A DNA stretch of 10,201 nucleotides from Paracoccaceae bacterium. GTDB taxonomy: Bacteria; Pseudomonadota; Alphaproteobacteria; Rhodobacterales; Rhodobacteraceae. Below the pieces are notes generated by a model. That model made no database searches and was not told the origin of the DNA. It saw only the letters and a program-made list of their open reading frames with translations. The stretch spans positions 1 through 10,201 of the forward strand of contig JANSYB010000034.1 of the NCBI GenBank assembly GCA_024742655.1, in the 5' to 3' direction. The position numbers and the translations under genes are program-made. This document shows positions 7,596 through 10,201 of this stretch, one piece after another. Numbering within the stretch: position 1 is the first letter of the stretch; the number at the start of each line of letters is the position of its first letter.

Positions 7596-8686
7596 GGTCC
7601 TTCGCGCCTCGTGCCCATGAATTGCCCGACGGCATGCGCCACGCGGCGGCATCCCGCCTCGTCGCCGACCGTGATCCGCAGGCAATGCGGCAGATTATAG
7701 CCCCCCACGCGCCGGACAATCAAACCTTCGGACTTGAGGTGCTCGTCGCAGGCCTCGGCCTGATCCGCACTGGCAAAACGCGCAAGGATGAAATTCGCCG
7801 TCGACGTGTCGGAGACCACGCCATGCTCGGCCAGCGCCTCGGCCAGCCATGCCCGCATCCGGGTATTCTCGGACCGGCATTTCTGGGTCCAGGCGCGGTC
7901 GCGCACGGCGGCCTCGGCGGTCACAAGGGCCGGCTGACTGAGGTTGAAGGGGCCGCGGATACGGTTCAGCACATCAATGACGTGACGCGGGCCATAGCCC
8001 CAGCCCACCCGTAGCCCGCCCAGACCGTACATCTTGGAAAAGGTCCGTGTCATCACCACGTTGTCGCGCCCGTCAACCAGCGCCGCACCGCCATCATAGC
8101 CCTCGACATACTCCGCATAGGCCCCGTCGAGCACCAGCAGAACATGCCCGGGCAGGTTGGCGGCAAGGCGCGCCAGTTCCCCGTCGCCGATCATCGTACC
8201 GGTCGGATTGTTGGGATTGGCAATGAAGACCAGTTTCGTGCGGTCCGTGCAGGCGGCCAGGATCGCGTCCACATCCGTCACGCGTTCGCGCTCGGGCACC
8301 TCGACGGGCGTGGCGCCGTTGGCCAGGGCACTGATGCGGTACATGGCAAAGCCATGCTCGGTGTGGATCACCTCGTCGCCCGGCCCGGAATAGGCCTGGC
8401 ACAGAAAGGCGATGATCTCGTCACTGCCAACACCGCAGATCACGCGCCCGGGGTCAACGCCATGAACCTCGCCGATCGCTTCGCGCAGCGCACGGTGGTC
8501 GGTCGACGGGTATCGGTGCAGATCATAGACCGTTTTGCGAAAGGCCTCCCTGGCGGCGTCGCTGGGGCCAAACGGGTTTTCGTTCGAGCTGAGCTTGACC
8601 ACGTTGGACACACCCTCGATATGCGACGCCCCGCCCTGGTAGAGCGCGATATCCATAATCCCGGGCTGTGGCGTGATCGTGGTCAT
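7592..8686 (-). CDS. hisC: Histidinol-phosphate aminotransferase (may also act on aromatic substrates)
   Basis: PLP-dependent fold-type I aminotransferase, cytoplasmic, converting imidazole-acetol phosphate to histidinol phosphate with glutamate as donor. In the 364 residues the key positions are visible: [11 protein letters not shown] (32-42), NPNNPTGT (157-164) with Asn160, LDGAYAEY (186-193) with Asp187, [15 protein letters not shown] (215-229) with the PLP lysine Lys218 and Arg226, and LRITVG (336-341) with the carboxylate-binding Arg337. The ATG at 8686 has AAGGAAGGG about 4 bases upstream; the longer frame to 8770 lacks similarity. The gene is first in an operon with tyrC. Because HisC-type enzymes in some bacteria also transaminate aromatic keto acids, the pairing suggests it may serve tyrosine or phenylalanine synthesis too. 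Fusion or truncation is not seen. Confidence 0.93.
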   Translation of the reverse strand: MTTITPQPGIMDIALYQGGASHIEGVSNVVKLSSNENPFGPSDAAREAFRKTVYDLHRYPSTDHRALREAIGEVHGVDPGRVICGVGSDEIIAFLCQAYSGPGDEVIHTEHGFAMYRISALANGATPVEVPERERVTDVDAILAACTDRTKLVFIANPNNPTGTMIGDGELARLAANLPGHVLLVLDGAYAEYVEGYDGGAALVDGRDNVVMTRTFSKMYGLGGLRVGWGYGPRHVIDVLNRIRGPFNLSQPALVTAEAAVRDRAWTQKCRSENTRMRAWLAEALAEHGVVSDTSTANFILARFASADQAEACDEHLKSEGLIVRRVGGYNLPHCLRITVGDEAGCRRVAHAVGQFMGTRREGP

Positions 8687-8825
8687 TGGTCCCTTCCTTT
8701 TGGCGCGTTCTAGCCCTGTCAGGGTGGCTTTGCCAGCGCCAATCGGCTCAGGCGGCCCGATGCGTGCCACCGTGTCACCCTAGTGTTACGCGCGCCTTGT
8801 TCAACTGGGCCCAAAGGAGGCGCCC
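8687..8825. promoter_or_regulatory. Divergent intergenic region between hisC and the methyltransferase gene
   Basis: These 139 bases separate two divergent starts and must hold the promoters of the hisC-tyrC-extensin operon and of the methyltransferase. I see both ribosome sites (8691-8699 minus, 8812-8820 plus) but no convincing -35/-10 pairs, and no leader peptide rich in His or aromatic codons that would suggest attenuation. Confidence 0.5.
8812..8820 (+). promoter_or_regulatory. Strong Shine-Dalgarno before the methyltransferase start
   Basis: The sequence CAAAGGAGG, complementary to the 16S rRNA 3' end, ends 5 bases before the ATG at 8826. It is the best ribosome site in the window and fixes this start. 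Confidence 0.85.
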
Positions 8826-9446
8826 ATGACCGACTACGATCTCGACAATGCCTATGACATCAACGGCCCGGATGAGGCCCGGACGCTTTACGGCAAATGG
8901 GCGGCCACCTACGATGACAGTTTCGGCGCGGGCTGGGGATATATCGCCCCGCGTGAAATCGCAGGAATTTTCCGGCAGCTCAATGATGGCAACACGCCGA
9001 TCCTAGATATCGGGGCGGGCACGGGTCTGGTGGCCGAGCATCTTGACGGGCTCGAGACGGACGCGCTCGACATCACGCCCGAGATGCTGGAGATCGCGCG
9101 CGGCAAGGGTCTGTACCGTCACCTGATCACCGCGGACCTGACCCAGCCGCTCGACCTGCCCGACACCACCTATGGCGGGGTGATTTCCTGCGGCACCTTC
9201 ACCCACGGCCATGTCGGCCCCGAATGCCTGCCCGAATTGCTGCGGATCACGCGGCCCGGCGCATTGTTCGTCTGCGGCACCATCGCGCCGGTTCTGGACG
9301 GTCTCGGTTTCGGCTCGGCCCTGGCCCGGCTGGTGGCGGCGGGACGGATCGAACCCGTGCGCTTTCGCGAGATCCCGATCTACGAAGGCGCCGACCACCC
9401 CCACGCCGCCGACCGTGGACTGGTTATGGCCTTCCGCAGAATTTAG
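8826..9446 (+). CDS. Class I SAM-dependent methyltransferase
   Basis: Small cytoplasmic methyltransferase of 206 residues with an unknown substrate. Motif I is ILDIGAGTGLVAEHL at 59-73 (glycine-rich SAM loop). The acidic end of strand 2 follows in DALDITPEML (79-88), with Asp82 expected to contact the SAM ribose. A TADLTQPLDLPD stretch (102-113) and GGVISCGTFTHGHVGPE (117-133) match motifs II-III of the family, and RPGALFVCGTI (143-153) is the post-motif strand. The N-terminal YGKWAATYDDSF (22-33) is the usual lid of this group and of METTL27/WBSCR27-like proteins. No membrane segment or extra domain is seen. The gene stands alone, divergent from hisC, with a very strong ribosome site. Small-molecule methylation is more likely than RNA or protein, but this is inference. 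Confidence 0.88.
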   Translation: MTDYDLDNAYDINGPDEARTLYGKWAATYDDSFGAGWGYIAPREIAGIFRQLNDGNTPILDIGAGTGLVAEHLDGLETDALDITPEMLEIARGKGLYRHLITADLTQPLDLPDTTYGGVISCGTFTHGHVGPECLPELLRITRPGALFVCGTIAPVLDGLGFGSALARLVAAGRIEPVRFREIPIYEGADHPHAADRGLVMAFRRI

Positions 9447-9613
9447 GGACCTGTCGCGTTGGTTTGCCGGGACGAAGTGAGCTTTCGCTGCGGCTGCGCC
9501 AATGACGGGTTTTGGCGATGGGCGTCAAAGAACTGGCAACGCGGGTCAAGCCGTCCAATCATGCAAATGCAAAACTGCCCTCGTTCTTGAAACCCATCTC
9601 AACGAGGAGAACT
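9447..9613. other. Gap between methyltransferase and DUF1330 genes
   Basis: No gene is supported in these 167 bases. GC content starts to fall here. An upstream in-frame extension of the DUF1330 frame to 9512 exists but has no family-like residues or ribosome site. The promoter of the DUF1330 gene is probably here; I cannot place its boxes. Confidence 0.5.
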
Positions 9614-9904
9614 ATGATGCCCGCTTATCTTATTGCCAATATCACTGTGAAGGATGCCGAGAAGATGGAAGCCTACGCGGCTGCAGCTGGTCCGACACTG
9701 GATGCCCACGGTGCCGAATTCATCATGGAAGGCCACCTGGCAGAAAACCTGTCTGGTCGTTGGCCCGTCCAAGGTGTCGCACTTGTCCGCTTCCCCAGCA
9801 TTGAAGCCGCACAGACCTGGTATCATTCGGCGGAATACCAAGCGCTTCGAGACCTTCGGTCCTTGGCCGCCGACATGGACATTGCCCTTTTCGAGGCAGC
9901 CTGA
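9614..9904 (+). CDS. DUF1330 domain protein
   Basis: Small cytoplasmic protein of 96 residues with the ferredoxin-like, dimeric alpha/beta-barrel pattern of the DUF1330 family, whose biochemical role is not established. Visible features are the opening MPAYLIANITVKDAEKMEAY (2-21), GRWPVQGVALVRFPSIEAA (48-66) and WYHSAEYQALRDLR (69-82), which is the family's typical S-x-EY-x-x-LR helix. I chose the ATG at 9614, preceded by GAGGAG about 5 bases upstream; the second ATG at 9617 is an equal alternative. Base composition is lower in GC (about 45-62% in the 60-base blocks I counted) than the genes to its left, and A/T third positions are more common. It stands alone, so a recent arrival or a different expression class is possible. 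Confidence 0.85.
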   Translation: MMPAYLIANITVKDAEKMEAYAAAAGPTLDAHGAEFIMEGHLAENLSGRWPVQGVALVRFPSIEAAQTWYHSAEYQALRDLRSLAADMDIALFEAA

Positions 9905-10201
9905 ACTGTTACTCGGCCCCTCTTCGCCGCAAGGTTTTTTGGGGGCTGCGCTGGACATATTGCACCGCCTATTTCTAGCCACCGGGCGAGTTCATCCAAG
10001 TCTAAGGACACGCTACAGGCAGTGTTATGAGTGATTTCATGAAAGGCGCGCTGTGCTTGACTTAGTCGTTGACCTTTTGGTCGATGAGCTTGCACCAGCT
10101 CCGAGCCTAAAGCGTTTCGCGAAAAACCTGAATCACAGCTTTTCGTGAAACGCACGCAACAGACCAGCGTTGCACGCGTTTCGCCTTCAATTGATATCTC
10201 A
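9905..10201. other. Right-end non-coding stretch
   Basis: These roughly 300 bases have no convincing gene. Open frames are short, lack ribosome sites and do not resemble known families. GC content is lower than in the left part of the window. The notable content is the inverted repeat at 10112-10153 and a third copy of gcgtttcgc at 10176-10184. A run of six T after the DUF1330 stop (about 9934-9939) has no proper stem before it, so I do not call a terminator. Confidence 0.6.
10112..10153. repeat. Inverted repeat, 14-bp arms, 14-base loop
   Basis: The left arm gcgtttcgcgaaaa (10112-10125) pairs with ttttcgtgaaacgc (10140-10153) at 13 of 14 positions, the exception being a G-T wobble, so an RNA stem would be continuous. 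Each arm holds a smaller palindrome, perfect TTTCGCGAAA at 10115-10124 and near-perfect TTTCGTGAAA at 10141-10150. No T run follows, so it is not a standard terminator. A dispersed intergenic repeat or a binding site for a dimeric regulator fits better; both are inference. Confidence 0.8.

Noticed and set aside
6720..7700. 326-codon plus-strand open frame opposite tyrC
   Set aside because: It is antisense to a confidently identified gene and has no recognisable motif.
9905..9945. Rho-independent terminator after the DUF1330 gene
   Set aside because: There is a T run, but the only complementary arms (GCCCC and GGGGC) flank it with a loop of over 20 bases, which is not a terminator shape.
10028..10145. 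Short plus-strand frame reading VVDLLVDELAPAPSLKRF
   Set aside because: It has no ATG or ribosome site, is about 30 codons, and its end is made from the inverted repeat.
9823..10155. Minus-strand frame of 110 codons at the right end
   Set aside because: It runs over the 3' end of the DUF1330 gene, starts within the inverted repeat region, and shows no family-like sequence or ribosome site.

Overview
The window looks like a chromosomal segment from a GC-rich alphaproteobacterium, most likely Rhodobacterales (Roseobacter/Rhodobacter group). The basis is strong G/C third-position bias, a DUF2125 protein, an extensin-like lipoprotein, a hisC-tyrC pair, and an ExbB/MotA-like gene followed by an OmpA/MotB-like gene. 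The lineage is inferred from gene content; no search was run.

Layout from left to right. (1) 1-852, plus strand: the 3' part of an M23 zinc endopeptidase with an extra C-terminal domain. (2) 853-1136: a gap holding what may be the frameshifted remains of a small membrane-protein gene on the minus strand. (3) 4909-1137, minus strand: a ChaC-type gamma-glutamylcyclotransferase, a four-helix MotA/ExbB-like channel protein and a 651-residue MotB/OmpA-like partner with a very long periplasmic coiled coil. The last two are separated by 3 bases and look like the stator of a proton-driven envelope machine. (4) 4978-5982, plus strand: a DUF2125 envelope protein, transcribed divergently from chaC. (5) 8686-6067, minus strand: a tightly packed operon hisC - prephenate/arogenate dehydrogenase (ATGA overlap) - extensin-like lipoprotein (5-base gap). 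(6) 8826-9446, plus strand: a small SAM-dependent methyltransferase, divergent from hisC. (7) 9447-10201: a stretch of visibly lower GC with a DUF1330 gene, then about 300 bases without a convincing gene that carry a 14-bp inverted repeat.

Two themes recur. One is the cell envelope and peptidoglycan: the M23 hydrolase, the peptidoglycan-anchored motor-like pair, and a lipoprotein whose His/Asp pattern resembles LAS-type peptidoglycan peptidases. The other is aromatic amino-acid and histidine synthesis (hisC, tyrC). Most of the window reads as ordinary core genome. I found no CRISPR array, insertion sequence, tRNA or rRNA, and no recognised defence island. The least explained parts are the motor-like pair, the decayed gene at 833-1120 and the inverted repeat near the right end.
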